A stretch of 64,000 nucleotides of DNA, taken from the NCBI RefSeq assembly GCF_014695375.1, contig NZ_JACJOG010000020.1, positions 48,359 to 112,358 on the forward strand, written 5' to 3'. A model generated the notes under the pieces. The model did no database searches and was not told the DNA's origin. It saw only the letters and a list, made by a program, of their open reading frames with translations. The translations under genes were made by a program, and so were the position numbers. How positions within the stretch are numbered: position 1 is the first letter of the stretch; the number at the start of each line of letters is the position of its first letter. Source of the stretch: Coleofasciculus sp. FACHB-T130. GTDB taxonomy: Bacteria; Cyanobacteriota; Cyanobacteriia; Cyanobacteriales; FACHB-T130. Shown here in pieces: positions 56,738-64,000 of the stretch.

Positions 56738-59257
56738 TTAGGAGATAATTTGAGCTGAGCGATCGCTCGGTAAATCGAGGATAAAGCAGGTCTGACGATC
56801 CTTACTTTCCACTCGCAGAGTCCCTTTCAAATGGGCGATTAATCTTTTCACGATCGTCAACCCTAATCCCGTTCCCCCTTGCTTCCACGGGTCATTACTG
56901 GGAATGCGGTAAAACTTGTCAAAGATATGCGGAAGTTCGCGTTCCGGAATCTCCACGCCGGAATTGCTGACGCTAAACTGAACGCTCCCTGGCTGACTCT
57001 GGACTTTGAATGCGATCGTTTCTGATGCGGGGGTGTACTTGCAGGCGTTTTCTAGTAACTCGCTCAAAATCCTGCCTAGCGTCGTGGGGTCGCAGATGAA
57101 GCGAGGGAGGTCGGCAGGAAGGTCAAGGAGCAAGGTTTGCTGGTGGTTTCTGGCTCGCTCTTGAAAAGGTTCTACAATGGGCGGCAGCCATTCCTGGAGC
57201 TGAATCGCACTCAGTAATAAAGGGTGAGCGCCTGCATAGAGTTTTTGTAAATCCAGCAGGTCATCAATCAGGCGAATTTCTCGTTCGCACTCGTTCTGTA
57301 AAATCTGAAAGTAGCGAGCGACTTTGCTTTGTTGTTCCCTCGGCTTGCCCATTTCGGCAAATAAGGCATAGTCACGATTCAAAGCAATGGACAACATCTG
57401 AATCGCCATTTTCATGTTAGAGACTGGTGTGCGTAACTCGTGGGGAACGGTATTGAGAAAGTCATCTTTGAGGCGATTGAGTTTTTCCAGTTCCTCGACT
57501 TGCGATCGCGCTGCTTGATGCAGCCGGGCTTGCCGAAGGGCGATCGCGCACTGATTCGCGACCTGTTGCACCAGTCGAATTTCTAGCTCGCTGAAGGCTT
57601 CTTGATGGGGCTTAAATAACCATAAATCCCCCAGTACCCCTTGGTCATCAACAATGGGGCAAGCGAGTCTGGTCAGCGCACCTCGACTATCGGGCACCAT
57701 CTGACAAAATTGGAAATATTTGCCTTGCAGCAGCTGAGAATAACCCTCCCAGAAGTCTGCCATCTGCACTACCTGTCCCTGAGCAGAAGGGATTCCTAGG
57801 GTGTATTCGTAGCTGATGGTAGACGTGGTCTGGTCGGCATCGTATAAACCTGTATCGCAGCCATCAATATTCAACCCGACACCTAATTCCCAGACGACAA
57901 CTTGTAAAATCTGGTTTTCATCAAGGCGATCGCGGACATCGTCGGTGATGCGTTTGAGCAGTGCTTCAAAGTCGAGCGCTTGTTGCAATTGGGCAGTGCG
58001 ATCGCGTACCTGGCGTTCCAGGTTCGTATTCAGTTGCTGGACTTGCCGATACAGTTCTGATTGCTGAATGCCAATAGATACTTGGATTGCCAATTGCTTG
58101 AGCAGATCGATCTCTAGCGGTTCCCAGTGACGCGGTGCCGAACATTGATGAGCTGCAAGTAACCCCCAAAACCGACCGCCATGCATGATGGGAACGCCTA
58201 AGGCGGCGTTGACTTGCGACGAGTGGAAAAACTCAGTGATATCTGCTGGAAACCCTACTTGTTGAATGTCATCAATTACTCTAGCGTTCCCCTGCCGATA
58301 GAGGGGCATACATTCTCTAAACATGGCTGCGGGTGCGGTATTGCCTAAGAATGAGAGCCAATCTGCATCTACTGATTCAGCCACCACGACGCCATCCCCA
58401 TTCGGCTCTGTGCGGAAAATCAGTACGCGATCGCTCCCTAGAACTTGTCGAATTTCTGCCACCGTTGTGTTGAGAATTTCCTCTAGGTTGAGCGACTGGC
58501 GGATGCGTTCGGTAATCACCCGGATCGCCCATTCCCCTTCCGCCCGCTGCCACAGCGCTTTTTCAGCCCGCTGACGCTTAGCGATCTCCTGTTTGAGTTG
58601 CTCGTTAGTTTCCACAAGCTCAGCCGTTCGTTGTTCAACCTGGGTTTCGAGAAGATGGCGATCGCTCTGAAAAGCCGCTTCGTGCTGCTTGCGCTCGGTA
58701 ATGTCTTGTAACAGCCAGAGCAGTTCTACCACCCGCCCGCTTGAGTCGCGCACTGCTTTAACTTTGAAGGTGGCGGGAAAGCGCGTACCCTGCCGGGTTT
58801 GAATCTCAACCTCCCATTTGCTTACTTGGTCAGTTGCGAGGAATTGGCTTAAGTTTGTATAAAAGTTTTGCAAAGCCTTACCCGTTACAAAAATAACTAA
58901 CGGTTTGCCGAGCAAGTGTTCCTGAGAAATATTCAGCAAGTGCGCTACCGCTTGGTTGGCTTCTAGAATCACGGCATCAAGATTCGTCGCCAAGTAAGCG
59001 TCTGGAGCCAGCTCGAATAAATCTTGGTAGCGCTGTCGCTGGATTTCCACAGTCTGACGGCTGGCGATTAGCTCTTCATTCTGCGATCGCAGTTCCTCTA
59101 AAGTTACTTGCAATTCTTCTAGAGTTTGGTCGTGTTCTTGCAAACTTTCCACCAGTAGTTGCTTGTCCTGGGTGGGAAATTCCTCAGTTCGTTGCCAAAG
59201 CTCTTTCCGGCGTTGTGAGGTCGCCTCAATCTGCTGCTCGAAAATTTCCTTTTTCAC
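56738..59257 (-). CDS. Multi-domain sensor histidine kinase (PAS, two GAF domains)
   Basis: 839 residues, cytoplasmic, no membrane segment. An N-terminal coiled coil (~30-75) is followed by a PAS domain (~78-195), a coiled linker, a first GAF domain (~240-400), another coiled coil and a second GAF domain (~430-585). The kinase core has the H-box TVPHELRTP with His606, the N-box ELLENACKYTP, G1 NSGVEIP, F-box IFDKFYRIP and G2 GTGLGLTIV, all intact. The first GAF carries CMPLYRQGNARVIDD and HQCSAPRHWEPLE, phytochrome-like patterns; chromophore binding is not certain. No response regulator is adjacent on the same strand. Confidence 0.88.
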   Translation of the reverse strand: MKKEIFEQQIEATSQRRKELWQRTEEFPTQDKQLLVESLQEHDQTLEELQVTLEELRSQNEELIASRQTVEIQRQRYQDLFELAPDAYLATNLDAVILEANQAVAHLLNISQEHLLGKPLVIFVTGKALQNFYTNLSQFLATDQVSKWEVEIQTRQGTRFPATFKVKAVRDSSGRVVELLWLLQDITERKQHEAAFQSDRHLLETQVEQRTAELVETNEQLKQEIAKRQRAEKALWQRAEGEWAIRVITERIRQSLNLEEILNTTVAEIRQVLGSDRVLIFRTEPNGDGVVVAESVDADWLSFLGNTAPAAMFRECMPLYRQGNARVIDDIQQVGFPADITEFFHSSQVNAALGVPIMHGGRFWGLLAAHQCSAPRHWEPLEIDLLKQLAIQVSIGIQQSELYRQVQQLNTNLERQVRDRTAQLQQALDFEALLKRITDDVRDRLDENQILQVVVWELGVGLNIDGCDTGLYDADQTTSTISYEYTLGIPSAQGQVVQMADFWEGYSQLLQGKYFQFCQMVPDSRGALTRLACPIVDDQGVLGDLWLFKPHQEAFSELEIRLVQQVANQCAIALRQARLHQAARSQVEELEKLNRLKDDFLNTVPHELRTPVSNMKMAIQMLSIALNRDYALFAEMGKPREQQSKVARYFQILQNECEREIRLIDDLLDLQKLYAGAHPLLLSAIQLQEWLPPIVEPFQERARNHQQTLLLDLPADLPRFICDPTTLGRILSELLENACKYTPASETIAFKVQSQPGSVQFSVSNSGVEIPERELPHIFDKFYRIPSNDPWKQGGTGLGLTIVKRLIAHLKGTLRVESKDRQTCFILDLPSDRSAQIIS

Positions 59258-59699
59258 CGCTGGACACTTCCATTGAGAAGTTATACCAAATCCAGCTAAT
59301 TACTCCCTTCATTCGCAACTCAATGATGCCAACCTAAAGTTATCTTTAGAATTTAGGAGTTCTTAGCAATTAAAAAAAAGATTTTATTTTCCTTGATTCA
59401 CGAACGATTGATGCCCGCTTTATGGGTACTTCATGGGTATTTGTTTGTTTATCATAGAAGATTTTTTTATACATCTTTCTTAAGTATAGTGTAACAAAGT
59501 GAAGTTTTCGGGTAGATACTACTTCCCAAAGCTGGGTGTGAAAGTCATCTAATATCTCATGTAGGTCAGCCGATCGACAAATTGATCTTCCGGATTTCGA
59601 TAAAATTTGTCTGTTCTACTGAAAAAAAGTCTGCCTTGGTACCGATGGAGAGAAGCAGGCAAACCTGATGAACTGAAGATAGCGTTAACAACTTGATTA
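59258..59699. other. Divergent promoter region
   Basis: 442 AT-rich bp between the histidine kinase gene and the saccharopine-dehydrogenase-like gene. TAAGTATAGTG near 59479-59489 could contain a -10 element. No credible gene was seen. Confidence 0.35.
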
Positions 59700-60827
59700 A
59701 TGACACGGGTTTTAATTCTGGGAGGAAGCGGACGGATTGGTAGCAATGTGGCGGCGGATATCGTCGCTCACACACAGGCGCAAATTACCGTTACTGGCAG
59801 AAACCCAATCGGGGCGCACGGTGTTGCAAGCTTGCCAACGTTGGTCAGCGAAAAGCTGGGATCGCAAGTGCAATTCCAGGTTTTAGATTTAGCGGATCGA
59901 GAAGTGTTGAGGGATGCGATCGCTGCTTGCGATCTTGTAATCCACTGTGCGGGACCATTTCACTACCGAGATGCCCAAGTCCTAAAAACTTGTATAGAAG
60001 TGGGTGTCAACTATCTGGATGTCAGCGATCACCCATCTTTTACTCGCAAAGCATTGGATTTCCGAGACGAAGCTGCTGCTGCTGGAGTTACAGCAATTAT
60101 TAATACGGGTATTTTCCCCGGTATTTCTAATAGCATGGTACGCCAGGGCGTCGAGCAACTAGATGAGACAGAACGCATTCATCTGAGCTATCTAGTATCG
60201 GGGTCGGGGGGCGCTGGCATTACGGTGATGCGAACAACATTTTTAGGGCTACAAAGCCCTTTTAAAGCTTGGATAAATGGTCAGTGGCAGATAATCAAGC
60301 CGTATAGCGATCGCGAAACCATTGAATTTCCTGCTCCCTATGGTCGCATCGGCGTTTACTGGTTTGATATGCCAGAAGCCTTCACGCTACCCGACACTTT
60401 TCCTGTTAAAACCGTCATTACCAAATTTGGTACAGTTCCCGATTTTTACAATTATCTAACTTGGAGCGTTGCCCACTGGTGGCCCTCTAGCTGGCTCAAC
60501 AATCCAAAAGTCATCGAATTTTTAGCTCGCGTCAGCCACCGAATGACAGATGTTAGCGATCGCTTCACTGGCATCGGTGTAGCAATTCGCTCTGAAGTCA
60601 ACGGTTATAAAGATGATCAGCCAGCAAGTTATTGCTCAACTTTAGTGCATGAAAATACAGCCGTGGCAGCCGGTTATGGCACCGGCACCCTTGCCGAATT
60701 ATTGCTAGCAGGCAAACTCAAAAAACCAGGCGTCTGGCCTGTAGAACAGGCACTTTCCACCGATTTATTTGAACAAACTATGCAGAGCCGAGGAATAAAA
60801 ATTCATCATGAATGGTTAAAAAAATAA
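59700..60827 (+). CDS. Saccharopine dehydrogenase-like NAD(P)-binding protein
   Basis: 375 residues. The N-terminal Rossmann domain starts VLILGGSGRIGSNVA and has DLVIHCAGPFHYRD, typical of the saccharopine dehydrogenase NADP-binding family. NYLDVSDHPSFTRKA and TAIINTGIFPGISN follow. The C-terminal half is the substrate/dimer region. True saccharopine dehydrogenase function is unlikely in a cyanobacterium, so the substrate is unknown; relatives act on lipids or carotenoid-like compounds, but that is not shown here. The start ATG (59700) follows AACAACTTGATTA without a strong ribosome binding site. Confidence 0.78.
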   Translation: MTRVLILGGSGRIGSNVAADIVAHTQAQITVTGRNPIGAHGVASLPTLVSEKLGSQVQFQVLDLADREVLRDAIAACDLVIHCAGPFHYRDAQVLKTCIEVGVNYLDVSDHPSFTRKALDFRDEAAAAGVTAIINTGIFPGISNSMVRQGVEQLDETERIHLSYLVSGSGGAGITVMRTTFLGLQSPFKAWINGQWQIIKPYSDRETIEFPAPYGRIGVYWFDMPEAFTLPDTFPVKTVITKFGTVPDFYNYLTWSVAHWWPSSWLNNPKVIEFLARVSHRMTDVSDRFTGIGVAIRSEVNGYKDDQPASYCSTLVHENTAVAAGYGTGTLAELLLAGKLKKPGVWPVEQALSTDLFEQTMQSRGIKIHHEWLKK

Positions 60828-60964
60828 ACGAATGTATCCTGCGGCAGACGGCATAGATGTAACTAGATAAGTACGATTCATTTCGTACTTAATAAATTGT
60901 GTTAGTAGTCCTATCTACTCGCGCATCATCAATTCTCACAAAAAGCAATTGGGAGGAAATTTTC

Positions 60965-61324
60965 ATGCAACGAATTTTAGTAACTTTAAAACAAAAACTC
61001 CATAAAAATATTTTTGTTTTAAGTTTAATGACTTTAATCAGTGTGGCAAGTTTATTCATCGCCGCACAGCCTAGTTATGCAGTATTACATTCAAGAGATA
61101 AGCTGACATCAGACGACCGAGTTGACCGCGCCTATCAATATAGCGAAGCAACAGGTTTTCTTGAAGAGGATAAGCAGCAAAAATCAGCAAACCCCAATGA
61201 ACCCTTTGACTATAGCGAAAAGGCAAACGAAAAGACTGTACTCAATTCCACAGAAAACAATAACGACTCTAATTTAATCGAAAAAGCACAAGACTTGATT
61301 CAAAAGGTCACAGGCAACGACTAA
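60965..61324 (+). CDS. Small exported protein of unknown function
   Basis: 119 residues with the start ATG at 60965, preceded by GGGAGGAAA. The signal peptide has a basic N-end (QRILVTLKQKLHKN), a hydrophobic core (~14-34) and a likely cleavage after SYA. The mature part is acidic and hydrophilic (RDKLTSDDRVDRAYQYSEATG, then Asn/Lys-rich), with no recognised domain. It follows the saccharopine-dehydrogenase-like gene by ~137 bp on the same strand. I do not recognise a function. Confidence 0.65.
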   Translation: MQRILVTLKQKLHKNIFVLSLMTLISVASLFIAAQPSYAVLHSRDKLTSDDRVDRAYQYSEATGFLEEDKQQKSANPNEPFDYSEKANEKTVLNSTENNNDSNLIEKAQDLIQKVTGND

Positions 61325-61462
61325 ATCCAATCTTTAGCATTCTAAGAGTACGGGATTTTCAGTAAAAGAGCTGAATGAAACGATGTCATTTTTTAGTATT
61401 AGGTTGGGTTTAATTCCTAAACCTAACCTACAACAGCAGTCCCAAATGATTCGTTAAAGCGA

Positions 61463-61495
61463 GATACCCGACTTCTCTAAGAAGTCGGGTATCTA
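61463..61495. repeat. Perfect 15-bp hairpin repeat
   Basis: AGATACCCGACTTCT and AGAAGTCGGGTATCT are exact inverted repeats around CTA. It lies between two convergent genes. There is no T tract, and its form resembles short palindromic repeats scattered in cyanobacteria. Confidence 0.75.
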
Positions 61496-61552
61496 AACCA
61501 CTGGATCTCACAACTCAAATAGGATTGCTATAGCTTCGTACCCCTAGCATTG

Positions 61553-62041
61553 CTAGCGATTAAAAGTAAAACGACCGTTCGCCTTTTCGCCATTAATTTC
61601 AGAGAGGATAACCACTTTATACTCTCCTGATGCTTGTTCGGGTAGCAAAACAGCGTAGTGCTTACCCTGAACATCGTATTTCATGTCTAAGGTTTTTTGG
61701 CTCCCATTGGGTAACTGAACTTGAGCCGTCACGTTGGCATTAGAAACTGCTTCGTGGGTGTCCCCTTTCTGTAGATATAAATCTAAGTGAGTGCCGTTCG
61801 CTTCTTTTTCAGGCACAAACTCTAAATGATATTTTCCTGTCTCGACGACTTTACCGCCTTTGGAGGGTTGTGAGTGATCGGGTTTGGCTGCTGTTTTTGA
61901 AGGAGAAACAGCAGGAAGATTAGTTTTCGCTTCTGTGGGAGTATTATCAGGTTGTGCTGCCTGCTGTTCCCCAGTGCAAGCTCCTAAAATAAGCACTCCG
62001 ACACTTCCCAAAATAATTAAATTTGCCTTCAATAATTTCAT
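61553..62041 (-). CDS. Lipoprotein linked to RND efflux
   Basis: A 162-residue lipoprotein starting at ATG 62039-62041. The signal peptide ends in the lipobox LGAC (Cys22), so it should be lipid-anchored. A Pro/Thr/Lys linker (~25-65) leads to a beta-sandwich-like domain (~70-160) with HLDLYLQKGDTHEAV and LPEQASGEYKVVI, similar to YtkA/FixH-type domains. It lies 52 bp after the end of the efflux gene fragment, on the same strand, which suggests a periplasmic helper of metal efflux. That role is inferred from position. Confidence 0.7.
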   Translation of the reverse strand: MKLLKANLIILGSVGVLILGACTGEQQAAQPDNTPTEAKTNLPAVSPSKTAAKPDHSQPSKGGKVVETGKYHLEFVPEKEANGTHLDLYLQKGDTHEAVSNANVTAQVQLPNGSQKTLDMKYDVQGKHYAVLLPEQASGEYKVVILSEINGEKANGRFTFNR

Positions 62042-62093
62042 TTTCTTTTCATGTCCTTTACGTCTTTGTGGTTTAAATTCTTCTTTTCGCAAC

Positions 62094-63770
62094 TTATAGA
62101 TCGGACACCGGATTTACCTGTTTCGGCAGCAAAACTTTGCCAAACTTGGCATACAAAGCGGGTAAAACTAACAGCGTTAACGCTGTAGAAGTAAACAACC
62201 CTCCTAACACAACCACCGCCAACGGTTGCAGGATTTCCTTTCCTGCGCCACCTCCCACGACCAGAGGTGCTAACCCCAAAGCGGAGGTAAAAGCCGTCAT
62301 TAGAATGGCATTGAGCCTTTCCATCGAACCTTGAATGATTACTTCCCAAAAAGGCATTCCCGTGGCAAATTTAGCGTTGTAATTATCAACTAATAACAAT
62401 CCGTTGCGAGTGGCAACTCCAAAGAGAGTAATGAAGCCAACTAGAGAGGCGACGGAAATAATCCCACCCGTTAGTGCTACTGAAATTACACCTCCCACCA
62501 ATGCCAAGGGCAAATTAATCATAATCATCGCGGTTGAGGAGATAGACTTAACAGACAAGTAGATTAAGACCGTAATCACCACAAATGCGATCGCACTGAA
62601 TATCAAGATGTTTTGAGTAGCGCGTTGTTCCGACTCAAATTGACCGCCGTATTCGATAAAGTAACCAGCTGGTAATTGTACTTGTTGTTTAACTTTGCCT
62701 CTGATTTCATCAACGACAGAGCGCAAATCTCGACCGCTAGCATTAGACGAGACGACAATTAAGCGGGAAACATTCTCGCGGTTGATGGTATTCGGGCCAG
62801 TGCCGTAGCCAATTTGTGCTAACTGAGCTAAGGGAATCTTTTGATTTGTTGGTGTACTCACTAATAAATTGCGGATGGTTTCTAGATTGCTCCGAGCATC
62901 TTCTTTTAACCATACAACCAGGTCAAAAGTTTGTTGTTCCTCCAAAACTTGAGAAACTACACGTCCATTGAGCGCAGTTTCAATCGTTTCGGAAAGTTCT
63001 CCGACCGTTAATCCATAACGAGCCGCTTGTTGCCGATCGAACTGGATTTGTACCTGTCTAATTGGCAGCTGGGGTTCGAGTTGCAAGTCTACGACACCCT
63101 CAACAGTTTTCATAATCTCTTCGACTTGTTTACCAAGCGTGCGGAGTTGTTCTAAATCCGGGCCAAAAATTTTGACAGCGATCGCGCTCCTCACCCCAGA
63201 CAGCACTTCATCCATCCGGTGAGAGATAAATCCGCCAATATTCGGCGCAACTCCTGGTAATCTGGCAAATTCCGCTCGCAACTTTTCAATACTTCCTTTC
63301 CGGTCTTTTATCCCCTTTTCACTCAGTTCTACATCTAAGTGCGCCAAGTTGACACCCGCCGCATCCGCATCTCCCGGCGCACGCCCCGATCGCAACTGGA
63401 TAAAATCAAAGCGCGGGTCATCCTTAAGCGCATCCTGAAGGGCAAAACCGGCGCGATTAGTCGATTCTAGGGAGACACCGGGATAGAGAGTCAGGGTGTT
63501 GACGAGCGATCGCTCTTGGAACTCCGGCAAAAACACCCGTCCCAAGGAAGGGACAATTAAAATTGCAGCCACCAAACTAGCAGTCGCAACTCCCAAAATC
63601 AGCTGAGAATTCCGCAAAGAAAACATTAAAAACGGACGATAAAGTCCTTTAAAAAATCTCGCCACCCACGGTTCTTTTTCTGGCAAACGACTGTGAGGGA
63701 GTAAGATGGCACACAAAGCTGGAGTGATGGTAAGTGCGGTCACGCTAGAAGCCAGAACTGCCACTAAATA
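62094..63770 (-). pseudogene. RND heavy-metal efflux transporter, C-terminal half (IS-interrupted)
   Basis: The reading frame encodes roughly the last 555 residues of a CusA/CzcA-type RND pump (family usual length ~1,000-1,050). The transmembrane block starts at LVAVLASSVTALTITPALCAILLPH. The second periplasmic loop follows, with NTLTLYPGVSLESTNRAG and GFISHRMDEVLSGVRSAIAVKIFG, then the C-terminal membrane helices (LVGFITLFGVATRNGLLLVD). Upstream of ~63770 the frame crosses into IS701-like DNA, and the apparent ATG at 63935 is antisense to the transposase, so the start is spurious. The N-terminal half must lie beyond the insertion or be lost. Confidence 0.85.
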
Positions 63771-64000
63771 ACGGTGCTTAAACGAAAAACAAGACTCTAA
63801 AAAGGTATAATACAGGCATGGCAACCATTTCACGTTATGGTGTGATAAATGAAAGAGACAACTCCCGCCGCCATGCCCCCTTGCTTCAATAGATGGTGCA
63901 AACGCTTTGATGATATATTGACGCATCAAGCCCAAAAACGGGAGTTTAGGAACTATATAGGCGGATTATTGGGGGAAAGTGAACGAAAAAACCTGTCTCA
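63771..64000 (+). mobile_element. IS701-like insertion sequence, left end
   Basis: The exact left boundary is uncertain, between ~63764 and 63781. It is followed by a TATAAT at 63806-63811 and then the transposase start at 63849. The element continues past the window. Candidate YTAR-like target bases are CTAA at 63763-63766 and TTAA at 63778-63781. Confidence 0.7.
63849..64000 (+). CDS. IS701-like transposase, N-terminus (partial)
   Basis: From the ATG at 63849 an open frame runs to the window end, giving ~50 residues: MKETTPAAMPPCFNRWC, then KRFDDILTHQAQKREFRNY and IGGLLGESERKN. The NRWCKRFDD and GGLLGESERKN patterns are typical N-termini of IS701-family DDE transposases in cyanobacteria. 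The catalytic residues lie outside the window. A TATAAT at 63806-63811 is a plausible -10 element. Its insertion has cut the RND efflux gene that reads the other way. Confidence 0.85.
   Translation, partial: MKETTPAAMPPCFNRWCKRFDDILTHQAQKREFRNYIGGLLGESERKNLS

Noticed and set aside
63781..63935. Apparent N-terminus of the RND protein (start at 63935)
   Set aside because: This stretch is antisense to the IS701-like transposase start and has no efflux-pump features; it is a chance fusion at the insertion junction.

Overview
The window comes from a cyanobacterium, most likely a filamentous one. The supporting signs are the very common octamer GCGATCGC (HIP1), a CrtO-type beta-carotene ketolase, a Tab2-like thylakoid translation factor, an atpD-atpC pair separate from other ATP synthase genes, minC-minD-minE, a membrane-anchored P450, several PEP-CTERM surface proteins, and heptanucleotide short tandem repeats (STRR). 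No rRNA, tRNA or CRISPR array was seen.

Layout. 1-1.5 kb: a permease plus a TIGR03943-type membrane protein, reading off the left edge. 1.8-6.3 kb: three tandem paralogues that share one CBS-like sensor module but end in different outputs: a diguanylate cyclase, a histidine kinase and a kinase with a decayed ATP lid. 6.4-14.6 kb: housekeeping and small exported genes (L,D-transpeptidase, rimM, avtA, glgP, Tab2-like, pentapeptide-repeat protein), with a 121-bp MITE-like element at 8.7 kb. 14.7-15.1 kb: two abutting gene fossils whose intact relatives lie at 13.0 and 18.9 kb. 15.3-18.8 kb: sugar-nucleotide epimerase, WbuC-type cupin and P450. 19.5-20.8 kb: a small conserved protein and mtnP.

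20.8-32.0 kb is one gene for a 3,729-residue exported protein. It has a two-partner-secretion (filamentous haemagglutinin) N-terminus, a long repetitive passenger and a C-terminal CHAT (caspase-like) protease domain with the His/Cys pair intact. No TpsB transporter is present nearby. 32.8-34.8 kb holds atpC and atpD. 35-41.7 kb is a tandem array of choice-of-anchor-L PEP-CTERM genes (three intact, one remnant), each with its own terminator and a conserved 5' leader hairpin, followed by an unrelated PEP-CTERM gene. Another PEP-CTERM protein, with PKD-like repeats and a long polyproline linker, lies at 43.3-44.9 kb, next to a 174-bp element with 29-bp inverted ends.

45.4-47.6 kb carries the division-site genes minC, minD and minE. 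47.8-51.8 kb encodes a four-carbon acid sugar kinase homologue and a phosphoketolase-like enzyme. 52.1-54.6 kb is a compact partner-switching set: an RsbW-like kinase, a receiver-PP2C phosphatase and a STAS antagonist. It is followed by crtO, a large PAS/GAF histidine kinase, a saccharopine-dehydrogenase-like protein and a small exported protein. At the right edge a heavy-metal-type RND efflux gene with a lipoprotein neighbour is cut by an IS701-like insertion whose transposase runs out of the window.

Dispersed repeats are a theme. One roughly 60-85 bp HIP1-bearing family occurs at least four times. Related repeat DNA appears inside coding regions (both tandem kinases and the CHAT domain) and in one 5' leader.
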